Shown: positions 23,709 to 33,066, counted from the stretch's first letter. The stretch: DNA of 64,000 nt from an uncultured Coriobacteriaceae bacterium (GCA_944319885.1 CALUFC010000003.1:1-64000), one strand, 5' to 3'. Made by a program: numbers and translations. The notes: generated by a model not told the origin, from the letters alone.

Positions 23709-25670
23709 CTACTCGAGCTCGAACGCTCCCGTGTAGAGCTGGTAGTACACGCCCTTCTTGGCGATGAGCTCGTCGTGGCTACCGCGCTCGATGATGCGGC
23801 CGTGGTCGAGCACGATGATCGCATCGGAGTTGCGCACCGTGGAGAGGCGATGCGCGATGACGAACGTGGTACGCCCGTTCATGAGGGCGTCCATGCCTTT
23901 CTGCACGATGGCCTCGGTGCGCGTGTCGATGGAGGAGGTTGCCTCGTCCAAGATCATGACCGGCGGATCGGCCACGGCGGCGCGGCTGATGGAGAGCAGC
24001 TGGCGCTGGCCCTGGGAGAGGTTGGAGCCGTTGTCGGTGAGCATCGTCTGGTAGCCCTCAGGCAGGCGCTCGATGAAGCCGTGCGCGCCGGCGAGCTTGG
24101 CTGCGGCGATACACTCCTCGTCCGAGGCGTCGAGCCGGCCGTAGCGGATGTTATCCATGACGGTGCCGGTAAACAGGTTCACGTCCTGGAGCACCATGCC
24201 GAGCGAGTGGCGCAGGTCGTCCTTCTTGATCTTCTCGATATTGATGCCGTCGTAGCGAATCTTGCCGCTTTGGATGTCGTAGAAGCGGTTGATGAGGTTC
24301 GTGATGGTGGTCTTGCCGGCACCGGTTGCGCCCACGAAGGCGATCTTCTGGCCGGGTTTTGCCCAGACGGAGATGTCGTGCAAGACGGTGTGGCCGGGCG
24401 TGTACCCAAAGTCGACGTCGTAGAGGCGCACGTCTCCCTCAAGTGGGGTGAGCGTCGTCGTGCCGTCGGCATGCGGGTGTTTCCAGGCCCAGCGGCCGGA
24501 GTGCTCCTGGCACTCGACAAGCTCGCCGTTGGCCATCTTGGTGTTCACGAGCGTGACATAGCCCTCGTCGTGTTCGGGCTCCTCGTCCATGAGCTCGAAG
24601 ATGCGCTCGGCGCCCGCAAGGCCCATGACCACGGCGTTGATCTGCTGCGAGATCTGGCCGATCTGGCCGGCGAACTGCTTGGTCATGTTGAGGAACGGCA
24701 CGGTCACGGCGATGGAGAAGCCCAGGCCGGAGATGGAGAAGTTCGGCACGCCGAGCTCGATGAACACGCCACCCATAAGCGCCACGATAACGTACATGAG
24801 GTTGCCGAGGTTCATGAGGATGGGGCCGAGCGTGTTGGAGTACATGTTCGCCGCGCGCGCTGCCCGGAAGAGCGCCTCATTGCGCACGTCGAAGTCGTCC
24901 TGTGCGGCGTCTTCGTGACAGAAGACCTTCACGACGCGCTGGCCGTTCATGATCTCTTCCACGTGGCCCTCGACGATGCCGATCTCGCGCTGTTGCGCCA
25001 CGAAGTTCTTCGCGGAGCGGCCGCCGAGCTGCTTGGTCACATACGTCATGAACAGCACGCCCAGCACCACGATGAGGCACATCCACACGCTGTAGTACAG
25101 CATGATGCACACCACGGAGATGCAGGTCACGGTGGTAAGCACGATATTCGGCAGCGACTGGCCGATCATCTGGCGCAGCGCGTCGATATCGTTGGTGAAG
25201 TGGCTCATGATGTCGCCGCGCTGATGCTGGTCGAAGAAGCGGATGGGCAGGTCCTGCATATGGTCAAAGACCCTCTCACGGAACTTCTCGAGCGAGCCCT
25301 GCGTGACGACGGCCATGACGCGGTTCCACGTGAAGCTGAGCGTGAGCGATGCCGCATAGATGCAGACGAGCGTGAGCGTGAGCGATCCGATGGGGCCGGA
25401 CGCGCTTGCCCAGTCGCCGGACTGCCACATGTCGGTCACGACTTCGAGGGCACGCTGCATGAAGGTTGCGGGCAGCGCCATGAGAATGGAGTTGGCTATG
25501 AGGCAGCAGACCACGAGGGGCAAAAGCTTGGGATAGAACGAGAACAGGGTCTTGATGAGGCGGGCGAGCGTCTTGCCGCGGCCGCCCTTGGGCTTCGCCT
25601 GCGGCTTGGTGCGGCCGGCGACGTTCTGGCGGTTGGCCTCGTATTGTTCGCGTGCGTCGTTAGCGGGCAT
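23709..25670 (-). CDS. ABC exporter half-transporter (canonical site subunit)
   Basis: A 653-residue fused membrane-ATPase subunit of the multidrug/lipid exporter type. Six hydrophobic spans fill about residues 45-330. The C-terminal ATPase has Walker A GATGAGKTT, signature LSQGQRQL and Walker B VMILDEATSS with the catalytic Glu. I chose ATG 25670 because AAGGAGGTG lies seven bases upstream. It overlaps the end of the partner subunit gene by 11 bases and is the third gene of the marR operon. The pair forms a heterodimer with one full catalytic site; the substrate is unknown. Confidence 0.9.
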   Translation of the reverse strand: MPANDAREQYEANRQNVAGRTKPQAKPKGGRGKTLARLIKTLFSFYPKLLPLVVCCLIANSILMALPATFMQRALEVVTDMWQSGDWASASGPIGSLTLTLVCIYAASLTLSFTWNRVMAVVTQGSLEKFRERVFDHMQDLPIRFFDQHQRGDIMSHFTNDIDALRQMIGQSLPNIVLTTVTCISVVCIMLYYSVWMCLIVVLGVLFMTYVTKQLGGRSAKNFVAQQREIGIVEGHVEEIMNGQRVVKVFCHEDAAQDDFDVRNEALFRAARAANMYSNTLGPILMNLGNLMYVIVALMGGVFIELGVPNFSISGLGFSIAVTVPFLNMTKQFAGQIGQISQQINAVVMGLAGAERIFELMDEEPEHDEGYVTLVNTKMANGELVECQEHSGRWAWKHPHADGTTTLTPLEGDVRLYDVDFGYTPGHTVLHDISVWAKPGQKIAFVGATGAGKTTITNLINRFYDIQSGKIRYDGINIEKIKKDDLRHSLGMVLQDVNLFTGTVMDNIRYGRLDASDEECIAAAKLAGAHGFIERLPEGYQTMLTDNGSNLSQGQRQLLSISRAAVADPPVMILDEATSSIDTRTEAIVQKGMDALMNGRTTFVIAHRLSTVRNSDAIIVLDHGRIIERGSHDELIAKKGVYYQLYTGAFELE

Positions 25671-27444
25671 CGGCGGCACCTCCTTCCTGGGCTGTGGCAT
25701 CTGCGGCGGTCTCCTCGCTGGTGCGGTTCTGGCTCTCGTAGGTATCGCGGTAGATGTCGCAGGTCTTCATGAGCTCATCGTGCGTACCGAGACCGGCGAT
25801 GTGGCCGTTGTCGAGCACGAGGATGCGGTCGGCGTGCTCCACGGAGCTCGTACGCTGCGCGATGATGATCTTGGTAGTCTCGGGCAGATAGCTGGCGAGG
25901 CCTTCGCGGATGAGCGCGTCGGTCTTGGTATCGACGGCGCTCGTGGAATCGTCGAGGATGAGCACCTTGGGGTGCTTCAGGAGCGCGCGGGCGATGCACA
26001 GGCGCTGCTTCTGGCCGCCGGAAACGTTGGTGCCGCCCTGCTCGATGTAGGTGTCGTACTTCTTGGGGAAGCCCTGGACGAACTCGTCGGCCTGCGCGAG
26101 CTCGCAGACCTCCTTGATCTCGTCGTCGGTGGCGTCCTCCTTGCCCCAGCGCAGGTTCTCCTTGATGGTGCCGGAGAACAGCACGTTCTTCTGCAGCACC
26201 ACGGCGACGTTGTTGCGCAGGAACTCGAGGTCGTAGTCGCGCACGTCGACGCCGCCCACCTTGACCGAGCCCTCGGTCACGTCATAGAGACGGCTGATAA
26301 GGTTTACGAGCGAGGTCTTGGCAGAGCCGGTGCCGCCCATGATGCCGAGCGTCTCACCGCTCTTGATGTGCAGGTCGATATCGGCGAGCGCACGGTGCTC
26401 GGCCTTCTCGGAATACTTGAACGTCACGTGATCGAAGTCGATGGAGCCGTCCTCCATCTTGATGACGGGGTGCTCGGGGTTCTCGATCGTCGGCTCGGTC
26501 TCGATGACCTCGACGATACGCTCGGCGCTCTCCTGCGCCATGGTGATCATGGCGAAGACCATCGACACCATCATGAGCGCCATGAGGATCATGAAGCCGT
26601 AGGTGGTGAGGGCGCTGAGCTGGCCAACATTCATGACGGTGCCCCGGCTCGAGATGATGAGGTAGCTGCCGAACTGGATGACGATGACAAACACCGCGTT
26701 CACAGAGAAGTTCATCATGGGGTTGTTGAGCGCGAGGATCTTCTCGGCGCGGGTGAAGTCGCGGCACACGTCCTGAGCGGCGAGGCCGAACTTCTTCTTC
26801 TCGTACTCCTGACGCACGTAGCTCTTCACGTCGCGCATGCCGGTGATGTTCTCCTCGACGGACTCGTTCAGGGCGTCGTACTTATGGAACACGGAGCGGA
26901 AGATGGGGTGCACGGTGCGGATGACCTTGAAGAGACCAAAGCCCAACAGCGGGACGATGATCACGAATACGATCGCCAGGGGGCCCGCCAAGACGAATGC
27001 CATAACGATGCCGCAGAGGAGCAGCATCGGGCAGCGCACGGCGGTGCGGATGACCATCATGTAGGCGAGCTGCACGTTCGTGACATCGGTGGTGAGACGC
27101 GTGACGAGCGACGAGCTTGAGAACTGGTCGATATTGGCGAAGCTGAAGCGCTGCACCGCGGCGAATACATCGTGGCGCAGGTTCTTCGCGAAACCGCAGC
27201 TTGCATCGCTGCAGGTGATGCCTGCGCCGATGCCAAAGGCGAGCGAGGCAAGTGCCATGGCAACGAGCGTGCCAGCATAGGGCACGAGCTCATCGAGCGT
27301 CGCACCAGCCTGGATGGTGTTGATGAGCTGCGCGGTGACAAAGGGGATGGCAACCTCCATGACGACCTCGCCGAGCACGATGATCGGCGTGGCGATGGCC
27401 GCTTTTCTATATTCGCGGATGCTTGCCATGAGCGTTTTAAGCAT
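25660..27444 (-). CDS. ABC exporter half-transporter (degenerate site subunit)
   Basis: A 594-residue half-transporter with six spans in the first 310 residues. Its ATPase domain has Walker A GGTGSAKTS, where Ala replaces the usual Gly before Lys, signature VSGGQKQR, and Walker B VLILDDSTSAVD, where Asp replaces the catalytic Glu. Such substitutions mark the non-catalytic side of heterodimeric exporters. The ATG at 27444 has GGAGG six bases upstream and overlaps the end of marR by eight bases; the longer open frame shadows marR. The next gene encodes the partner with a canonical site. Confidence 0.9.
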   Translation of the reverse strand: MLKTLMASIREYRKAAIATPIIVLGEVVMEVAIPFVTAQLINTIQAGATLDELVPYAGTLVAMALASLAFGIGAGITCSDASCGFAKNLRHDVFAAVQRFSFANIDQFSSSSLVTRLTTDVTNVQLAYMMVIRTAVRCPMLLLCGIVMAFVLAGPLAIVFVIIVPLLGFGLFKVIRTVHPIFRSVFHKYDALNESVEENITGMRDVKSYVRQEYEKKKFGLAAQDVCRDFTRAEKILALNNPMMNFSVNAVFVIVIQFGSYLIISSRGTVMNVGQLSALTTYGFMILMALMMVSMVFAMITMAQESAERIVEVIETEPTIENPEHPVIKMEDGSIDFDHVTFKYSEKAEHRALADIDLHIKSGETLGIMGGTGSAKTSLVNLISRLYDVTEGSVKVGGVDVRDYDLEFLRNNVAVVLQKNVLFSGTIKENLRWGKEDATDDEIKEVCELAQADEFVQGFPKKYDTYIEQGGTNVSGGQKQRLCIARALLKHPKVLILDDSTSAVDTKTDALIREGLASYLPETTKIIIAQRTSSVEHADRILVLDNGHIAGLGTHDELMKTCDIYRDTYESQNRTSEETAADATAQEGGAADAR

Positions 27445-27916
27445 CGAGTTCCTCCCATCTTGTGCGGATCTTCTTGAGCATGATTGCAAGCGACTCCTGC
27501 TCTTCGGGCGTGAGGCAGGTAAATGCCTGGCTGCGGAACCGCTCTCGCGCCGCTTGGTCGAGCGCGGCTTCCCGGGCGCCTTCGTCGGTGAGCTGAATGA
27601 TGAGCTGCCGGCGGTCTTCCGGGTTGCGCGTGCGCTCGATGAGCCCGGCTGCCTCGAGTTTGGCGAGCACCTCGGAAAGCGATCCCGGCTTGAGTTCGAA
27701 CAGCCCCCCGAGCTCCTGCTGGGAAATCTGGCCGCCGCGTTTGGCGATGAGGCAGATGATCGGCGCCTTGCCCGAGCGCCCGCCGCCATGAAAGTGCATG
27801 TAGTGGCCGCAGAAACCCAGTCCAGCAAGCAGTTCGCGCGCCCGCTCGTCGGCCTCGTTGAGCGGGGCGTCCGTGGTACCGCGGGAGCTGTCGTCAATGG
27901 CTTCGCACATGTTCAT
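27437..27916 (-). CDS. MarR family transcriptional regulator
   Basis: A 159-residue winged-helix regulator. Its DNA-binding region covers about residues 50-115, with ISQQELGGLFELKPGSLSEVLAKLE as recognition area and the wing RTRNPEDRRQLIIQLTDEG. Helices at both ends would form the dimer interface. It is the first gene of the operon with both exporter subunits, and overlaps the next gene, so it very likely controls drug or lipid export and its own synthesis. A promoter and an imperfect palindrome lie just upstream. GGGAGGAT precedes the ATG. The inducer is unknown. Confidence 0.88.
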   Translation of the reverse strand: MNMCEAIDDSSRGTTDAPLNEADERARELLAGLGFCGHYMHFHGGGRSGKAPIICLIAKRGGQISQQELGGLFELKPGSLSEVLAKLEAAGLIERTRNPEDRRQLIIQLTDEGAREAALDQAARERFRSQAFTCLTPEEQESLAIMLKKIRTRWEELDA

Positions 27917-27956
27917 CCTCCCTTCGGTCGTGTGGCTGCATTTGTTGGACCAAAGA

Positions 27957-27984
27957 AGATTACTACGGTGCGCCGAATAGTCAA
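27957..27984 (-). promoter_or_regulatory. Promoter of the marR-exporter operon
   Basis: On the minus strand TTGACT and TAATCT are 16 bases apart (5/6 and 5/6 consensus), with the marR ATG about 40 bases further on. Confidence 0.6.
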
Positions 27985-27987
27985 GGT

Positions 27988-28002
27988 ACCAAATGATTAG
28001 GT
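27988..28002. promoter_or_regulatory. Candidate MarR operator
   Basis: ACCAAATGATTAGGT is a 15-bp palindrome with one mismatched pair, typical in size for MarR sites. It lies immediately upstream of the -35 box of the marR promoter. Confidence 0.4.
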
Positions 28003-28076
28003 TGCAAAATGTTGACGTATCAACGACAAATGGGGGCTGCCCTCACGAGGTTCCAGCCCGTTTCCGCCTTGCGATT

Positions 28077-28529
28077 TTATGCCGTGAGATGCGCTAACAA
28101 GCCTTCGCACCCAGCGAGCACGTCACGGTAGGCGGCATCGAAGTTGCCGGTATACCAGGGGTCGGCTACGTCGCCGGGATGGTCGGTCCAGTCGAGCAGG
28201 CGGCTTATCTTGCCCGCGGGGTCGCGGTGCAAGATGCGCTTGAGGCCCCGGCGGTTTTCTGCATCCATATATATGATGTAGTCCCACCTGGCGTACTCCT
28301 CGCGCGTGATGATGCGCGCGCGATGCGGCACTACCGGGATGCCCACCTCATGCAGTTTGGCAACGGTTCCATGGTGCGGGGGATTGCCGATCTCCTCATA
28401 GCTCGTTGCTGCAGAGTCGATTTCGAATTCCTCCTTGAGGTCGGCACGGCGCACGAGCTCGGTCATGACAGACTCCGCCATGGTCGAGCGGCAGATGTTG
28501 CCGTGGCATATGAACAGTACGCGATGCAT
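28077..28529 (-). CDS. Low-molecular-weight protein-tyrosine phosphatase
   Basis: A 150-residue cytoplasmic phosphatase. The P-loop CHGNICRS starts the chain (nucleophile Cys8, Arg14), and the general-acid loop DVADPWYTGNFD lies near residue 120. The DP of this loop and the conserved IIYMD support an active enzyme. The ATG at 28529 is preceded by GGGGAGGG; the longer open frame shadows the divergent zinc-ribbon gene. In Gram-positive bacteria such enzymes often act on tyrosine kinases of capsule synthesis or on arginine phosphate. No kinase is nearby, so the substrate is open. Confidence 0.92.
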   Translation of the reverse strand: MHRVLFICHGNICRSTMAESVMTELVRRADLKEEFEIDSAATSYEEIGNPPHHGTVAKLHEVGIPVVPHRARIITREEYARWDYIIYMDAENRRGLKRILHRDPAGKISRLLDWTDHPGDVADPWYTGNFDAAYRDVLAGCEGLLAHLTA

Positions 28530-28544
28530 GGGCCCTCCCCAATA

Positions 28545-28573
28545 GTTCAACAACTCACTCGGCATTCTATAAT
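28545..28573 (+). promoter_or_regulatory. Promoter of the zinc-ribbon protein gene
   Basis: A perfect TATAAT (28568-28573) lies 53 bases before the start codon. A weak -35 (GTTCAA) is 17 bases further upstream. Confidence 0.5.
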
Positions 28574-28626
28574 GGCGAGTAAGGTATGTGCGCGGGCAAT
28601 CCGCGCCAAACGCGAAGGGGGACGCC

Positions 28627-29823
28627 GTGATTTGCCCAAACTGCCACACCCCAATGGCCGATGATGCTCGCTTTTGCACGCAGTGCGGCACGAAGCTCGA
28701 GCAGTCCGACGTGGACGCCGCTCCGCACGGCAAGAAGACCGCCCGCATCGTCGTCATCGCGCTCGCTGTCTGCGCGGTCGTTATCGCGGTGGTGGTTGGT
28801 TGCTGGTCGCGGCAGGAGCAGCAACGCCAAGAGGAGCTGGCGCAACAGGCGGCGTACCAGGAAGAACATCGCGTGATAGAGATTGCCGTGCTGCTGGATG
28901 TGCCGGGTTGGGATACGGCTGCCGGCGCCTCGCGTCTTCCGATTCACGTCACCGGCACCGATCTCGATGGCAACGAGGTCGATGAGGTGCAATACGTTGA
29001 CGCGCGGGGAGCGGGTCTCGCGTTGCTCCAGGGGTCCTACGAGCTCACGGTGGCGGCATCGCCCATCGGGGCCGATGGAACGATCTGGACGGTGCCGGAT
29101 GCGGCGCTTGCCATCGAGGTGACGCTCGACGGCGCAACAACCAGCGACGGCAGCCAGCCGGCCTTCCAGCTCGCGCCCATCGAGGCGCAGGAGGTGACCG
29201 ACGAGGAGATCGACGCTGCAGCTTCGTGCGCGGCGGAAGATGCCGCGCCCGATGCGCCCGATGCCAACGCACTGCGCGGCGCCGCCGTCACTCGCCGCGA
29301 CGAGGCGATTGCGGCCGGGCAGGCGCGGCAGCAGGAGCAGCTCGAACAGCAACAGCGCGCGGCACGGCATGTCGTGGCGGCGAGCTATGAGCTCGATCTG
29401 CCGGCATATTGGGACGGACGGGTGGATGTCGAGGTTTCCGGCGACAACGTGACCATCTATTCCCGCGCGTACCCGCGGCTCGAGGTGTGCCGCATCTTCG
29501 TGCAGAACGGCCCCACCGACGCCATGGGCGATATCGGCAATGCGAGCATGGGCGACGTCTCGTTGGGCGGCGGGCGCTATGCATGCGTGTGGGCGACGCG
29601 CTGCGGATGGATCATCGCCGACGCATACCGTCGCAATTCGACCGATCCCGCCGACTACTACAGCCAGGCGGAGGCAGACGAGATCGTCGATCTGCAGACG
29701 GGCGGAGCTACCAGCTACGACGCCATTCGCCAAGAGGTTGTCGAGTCGGGCACGGGCTCTGCGGTGTTTCTCGTCGACGATTTCATACGCGGAAACGTGA
29801 CCTCCACGATCCGCGCTCGCTAA
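28627..29823 (+). CDS. Zinc-ribbon membrane protein of unknown function
   Basis: A 398-residue protein. Residues 3-20 form a zinc ribbon, CPNCHTP then CTQCGTK. A single transmembrane span lies near residues 39-60. The rest, likely outside the cell, contains an Ala/Asp-rich middle with a short Gln/Arg coiled stretch (about 230-250). It ends in a domain with GRVDVEVSGDNVTIYSRAYP and a C-terminal segment around DDFIRGNVTS. I recognise no enzyme motif. GTG is the start, with AAGGGGG seven bases upstream. It is divergent from the phosphatase gene. Similar zinc-ribbon/single-span proteins are common in gut actinobacteria and firmicutes, generally without known function. Confidence 0.75.
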   Translation: MICPNCHTPMADDARFCTQCGTKLEQSDVDAAPHGKKTARIVVIALAVCAVVIAVVVGCWSRQEQQRQEELAQQAAYQEEHRVIEIAVLLDVPGWDTAAGASRLPIHVTGTDLDGNEVDEVQYVDARGAGLALLQGSYELTVAASPIGADGTIWTVPDAALAIEVTLDGATTSDGSQPAFQLAPIEAQEVTDEEIDAAASCAAEDAAPDAPDANALRGAAVTRRDEAIAAGQARQQEQLEQQQRAARHVVAASYELDLPAYWDGRVDVEVSGDNVTIYSRAYPRLEVCRIFVQNGPTDAMGDIGNASMGDVSLGGGRYACVWATRCGWIIADAYRRNSTDPADYYSQAEADEIVDLQTGGATSYDAIRQEVVESGTGSAVFLVDDFIRGNVTSTIRAR

Positions 29824-29832
29824 TGGGTTGCA

Positions 29833-29863
29833 TGGGGACGGGTTCGATCTGTCCCATCTTTTC
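29833..29863. repeat. Dispersed intergenic repeat, copy 1
   Basis: TGGGGACGGGTTC begins ten bases after the stop codon at 29823 and is followed by a related tail ending in GTCCCAT. The same 13-base core with a similar tail occurs at 63393, also just after a gene. GGGAC and GTCCC can form a small hairpin followed by a T-rich stretch. Confidence 0.5.
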
Positions 29864-30030
29864 ATACGTGTTTCCTCTGCGCAGAAGCTGGCAAAGCGCG
29901 CGCGTGCGCGGTAAGCTAGCCGATTGTGCACGTAACTTTCTCGCATTAAGTTGCAAGGGGGAGGGAAATGGGTTCCCTCCGGTTGCGGCGCACGGAAGGG
30001 GATATCAGCAAAACATCGGAAGGATCGATC

Positions 30031-30969
30031 ATGACGAGACCCACTTCAGCTGCACAACATCAACACCAGGCGCGCCTCACGCGCCGCGATTTCCTCAAGC
30101 TCTCCGGTTGCGCTGCGGGCGTGGGCGGTCTCATGATTCTTTCGGGCTGCGGTCCCGCCGCGCAGGACGCCGGCACCGATACCGGTTCTGCCGCCGACGA
30201 TGCCGCGTCGTCTGCCGTGCTCGGCGATGGCAAGACCCTGCGCGTGGGCATGGAGGCTGCCTACCCTCCGTACAACTGGCAGGTCCAGGAAGAGTCCGAG
30301 TACACCATTCCGATCGAGGGCATCGACGGCGCCTATGCAGACGGCTATGACGTTCAGGCCGCCAAGATTATCGCCGAGGGCCTGGGCATGGAGGCCGTGG
30401 CCGTGAAGCTCTCCTTCGACGGCCTCATCGACGCGCTCAACAACGGCAAGATCGATATCGTCTGCGCCGGTATGTCCGTCACGCCCGACCGCGAGGATTC
30501 CGCGGACTTCTCCGACTCCTACATCGACGACGACATCGTCATGATCACCAAGTCCGACTCCGAGTGGGCTGGCGCGAAGACCTTCGCCGATCTGGCGGGC
30601 GCCGCGATCATGGGCCAGGCAGCCACGATGTACGACGACGTCATCGAGCAAATCGTGGAGGCGGAGCCCAGCGTCACGCACCTCACGCCCGCCGAGACCG
30701 TCCCGATGGTCGTCGAGAACCTGAACAGCGGCGCCGCGGACATCATCACCTACTCGATGCTCTCCGTGCCCAAGCTGTTGGAGACCCACCCCGAGTTCGT
30801 GGAGCTCGAGATGGACGACAAGTTCGAGGGCTCCGTCATGCCCGACAACGCCGCCATCGCGAAGGGCCAGGATGCCGTGCTCGACAAGATCAACGAGATC
30901 ATCGCCGACATCCCCGAAGACGAGCGCCAGGAGATGTGGAACGCCTGCATGGACCGTCAGCCGGCGTAG
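30031..30969 (+). CDS. Amino acid ABC transporter substrate-binding lipoprotein
   Basis: A 312-residue family-3 solute-binding protein for polar amino acids. The N-terminus shows TRRDFLKLSG, a Tat-like motif, and a lipobox LSGC near residue 40, so it is tethered outside the membrane. The mature part starts with TLRVGMEAAYPPYNW and has YDVQAAKIIAEGLGMEA, INNGKID-type and GKIDIVCAGMSVTPDRE segments characteristic of the family. ATG 30031 has AAGGA eight bases upstream. The permease and ATPase genes follow in order, giving a full importer. The particular ligand (Gln, Glu, Arg, cystine or another) cannot be told. Confidence 0.92.
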   Translation: MTRPTSAAQHQHQARLTRRDFLKLSGCAAGVGGLMILSGCGPAAQDAGTDTGSAADDAASSAVLGDGKTLRVGMEAAYPPYNWQVQEESEYTIPIEGIDGAYADGYDVQAAKIIAEGLGMEAVAVKLSFDGLIDALNNGKIDIVCAGMSVTPDREDSADFSDSYIDDDIVMITKSDSEWAGAKTFADLAGAAIMGQAATMYDDVIEQIVEAEPSVTHLTPAETVPMVVENLNSGAADIITYSMLSVPKLLETHPEFVELEMDDKFEGSVMPDNAAIAKGQDAVLDKINEIIADIPEDERQEMWNACMDRQPA

Positions 30970-31015
30970 GCGATGCAGGGGAGCCATCCCCGCACCCCAT
31001 CATCACGTAAGACAG

Positions 31016-31046
31016 GGGCGCGTGCCGCGAGATTCGGCGCGCGCCC
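31016..31046 (+). promoter_or_regulatory. Intercistronic stem-loop between binding protein and permease genes
   Basis: A 12-bp stem (GGGCGCGTGCCG / CGGCGCGCGCCC, one G-T pair) with a 7-base loop and no T tract. Such stems commonly raise the level of binding-protein mRNA over the downstream permease by blocking 3' decay. Confidence 0.5.
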
Positions 31047-31074
31047 GCACGCATGAAATATGAAGGAGATCAAG

Positions 31075-32283
31075 ATGAGCTCTGCCCCCTCCGGAGAGCA
31101 GGCGATGCGCAGGCCGCGCGGACGCATGGCGTCGTTTATCTTGGACGACCATCGCTACGTGCTGCTCGGCACGAGCGCCATCGCGCTCATCGGCATGCTG
31201 CTCTCGAGCTCGCCGCGTCCGGCGATGAGCTTTTTGGCGCAGGCGTTCACCGTCGAGCTGGTGATGTACTACGTGCTCGTAGCCTGGCTTGTCGTGAGCG
31301 TCCTCGCGCTCGTGTTCAAGCTCACGCACTGGAAGAACTACGCGGAGACCTCGCCGCTCGTGAAGCCGGCCGCGCGCTGCGTGCTGCGCTACGCATCGTA
31401 CGTCATCTGGGCGATCACGCTCGTGCTCGTGATCGATCGCGTGGTCTTGGGCTTCGCCTCGGCGTGGACGGCCGCCGTCTCCGCCACCGATCGCCCGGCC
31501 GACGACTTCCTCCAGAACATCCTCTGGATGTTCTGGGTGAGCCGCAGCACCTATATCACCGGCATCACCACCACGATCGCGCTCGCGGTGTTCGGCACCG
31601 TCATCGCGTTTTTCCTGGCGCTGCTGCTCGTTTTCTGCCGCATCCAGGCGGTCGATCGCCCCGACAACGACTTCATCCGCTTCTGGAAGGTTGTGGGCAC
31701 CGGCTTCGCGAAGGTCTACTCCACGGTGGTGCGCGGCACGCCGATGATGGTCCAGGCGATGATCGTCTACTACGGCATCCTGGGCATCGTCCAGGCGACG
31801 GGCGATTTCAGCGGTGCGGAGCTCAACCAGATCTGGTCGCCCTTCAACGCGGGCCTGGTGACCGTATCGCTCAACTCCACCGCCTACATGATGGAGGTGC
31901 TGCGCGGCGGCATCGCGGCTGTGGACAAGGGCCAGATGGAGGCTGCGCGCTCGCTCGGCCTCTCCCAGTGGCAGGCGATGCTCAAGGTGGTCTTCCCCCA
32001 GGGTATCAAGAACTCCATCCCCGGCCTTTCCAACGAGCTGGTCATCAACATCAAGGACTCCTCGGTCCTCTCGATCATCAGCGTGTTCGACCTCACCTTC
32101 GCCGCGCGCACCATCGGCGGCAACTACTATGACTACTTCCCCGCGTTCCTCATCGCCGCAGCCGTCTACCTCGTGCTCACGATGGTGGCCACGTGGCTGC
32201 TCGGCCGCTTTGCGGGCCGCTTCGATGTCAAGATGGAGGCCGTCGGCAGCACGTCCGACCAGCCCGTGAAGGTGGAGGAGTAA
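31075..32283 (+). CDS. Amino acid ABC transporter permease with extended N-terminus
   Basis: A 402-residue permease. The C-terminal 240 residues match the HisM/GlnP family, with the TTTIALAVFGTVIAFFLALL entry segment, VVRGTPMMVQ, and the ATPase-contact loop EAARSLGLSQWQAMLKVVFPQG. Unlike typical 220-residue members it has about 150 extra N-terminal residues with three predicted spans separated by a basic loop. ATG 31075 has AAGGAG six bases upstream; ATG 31060 would overlap that site. It sits between the binding protein and ATPase genes. It may act as a homodimer, since only one permease gene is present. Confidence 0.9.
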   Translation: MSSAPSGEQAMRRPRGRMASFILDDHRYVLLGTSAIALIGMLLSSSPRPAMSFLAQAFTVELVMYYVLVAWLVVSVLALVFKLTHWKNYAETSPLVKPAARCVLRYASYVIWAITLVLVIDRVVLGFASAWTAAVSATDRPADDFLQNILWMFWVSRSTYITGITTTIALAVFGTVIAFFLALLLVFCRIQAVDRPDNDFIRFWKVVGTGFAKVYSTVVRGTPMMVQAMIVYYGILGIVQATGDFSGAELNQIWSPFNAGLVTVSLNSTAYMMEVLRGGIAAVDKGQMEAARSLGLSQWQAMLKVVFPQGIKNSIPGLSNELVINIKDSSVLSIISVFDLTFAARTIGGNYYDYFPAFLIAAAVYLVLTMVATWLLGRFAGRFDVKMEAVGSTSDQPVKVEE

Positions 32284-32286
32284 GCC

Positions 32287-33066
32287 ATGAGCGAGAAGAA
32301 CGCCACACGTGCCGCTACCGCCGGCACCGCCGAGCCCATGGTGCGGATCGAAGGCCTGCGCAAGAGCTTCGGCGACCTTGAGGTGCTGCGCGACATCAAC
32401 CTCGACATCATGCCCGGGCAGGTGGTCACCATCATCGGTGCCTCCGGTTCCGGCAAATCGACGCTTTTGCGCTGCATCAACCTGCTGGAGACCCCCGATG
32501 CCGGCCACGTGTGGTTCCATGGTGCCGATCTGGCGGCCGAGCATGTGGATGTGAACCGCCTGCGCGAGAAGATCGGCATGGTCTTCCAGGGCTTCAACCT
32601 GTTCAACAATATGAACGTGCTCGATAACTGCACGCTCGCGCCGGTGACCCTTAAGAAGTGCGCTAAGGCCGAGGCCGAGCAGATCGCGCTCGGGCACCTC
32701 GAGTCAGTGGGGCTCGGCGGTTTCGCTCACGCCGATGTGAACACGCTCTCGGGTGGTCAGAAGCAGCGCGTAGCCATTGCGCGGGCGCTCTGCATGCAGC
32801 CCGATCTCATGCTCTTCGACGAGCCCACCTCGGCGCTCGACCCGGAGATCGTGGGCGAGGTGCTGGAGGTCATGCGGCGCCTTGCGGCCGAGGGCATGAC
32901 GATGGTCGTGGTCACGCACGAGATGGCCTTTGCAAAGAACGTGTCGGACCGCGTGGTCTTCATGGACAAGGGTGTTATCGCCGAGCAGGGTTCGCCGGCG
33001 AAGATGTTCTCCGCGCCCGAGCAGCCGCGCACGCGCGAGTTTTTGTCGCGGTACCTCGAAGACTAG
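32287..33066 (+). CDS. Amino acid ABC transporter ATP-binding protein
   Basis: A 259-residue ATPase of the GlnQ/HisP type. Walker A is [11 protein letters not shown], then Q-loop [10 protein letters not shown], signature [12 protein letters not shown], Walker [13 protein letters not shown] and the switch His in [10 protein letters not shown]. It drives the permease encoded three bases upstream. GGAGGAG near the end of the permease gene serves as ribosome binding site. The first 15 residues are Ala/Thr-rich and unconserved. A GC-rich inverted repeat follows the gene, ending the three-gene importer operon. Confidence 0.95.
   Translation: MSEKNATRAATAGTAEPMVRIEGLRKSFGDLEVLRDINLDIMPGQVVTIIGASGSGKSTLLRCINLLETPDAGHVWFHGADLAAEHVDVNRLREKIGMVFQGFNLFNNMNVLDNCTLAPVTLKKCAKAEAEQIALGHLESVGLGGFAHADVNTLSGGQKQRVAIARALCMQPDLMLFDEPTSALDPEIVGEVLEVMRRLAAEGMTMVVVTHEMAFAKNVSDRVVFMDKGVIAEQGSPAKMFSAPEQPRTREFLSRYLED

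Noticed and set aside
23244-25772. 842-codon open frame on the plus strand
   Set aside because: It is antisense to the Gx and ABC exporter genes, has His/Asp/Val-rich repetitive composition typical of shadow frames in GC-rich DNA, and no ribosome site or family motif.
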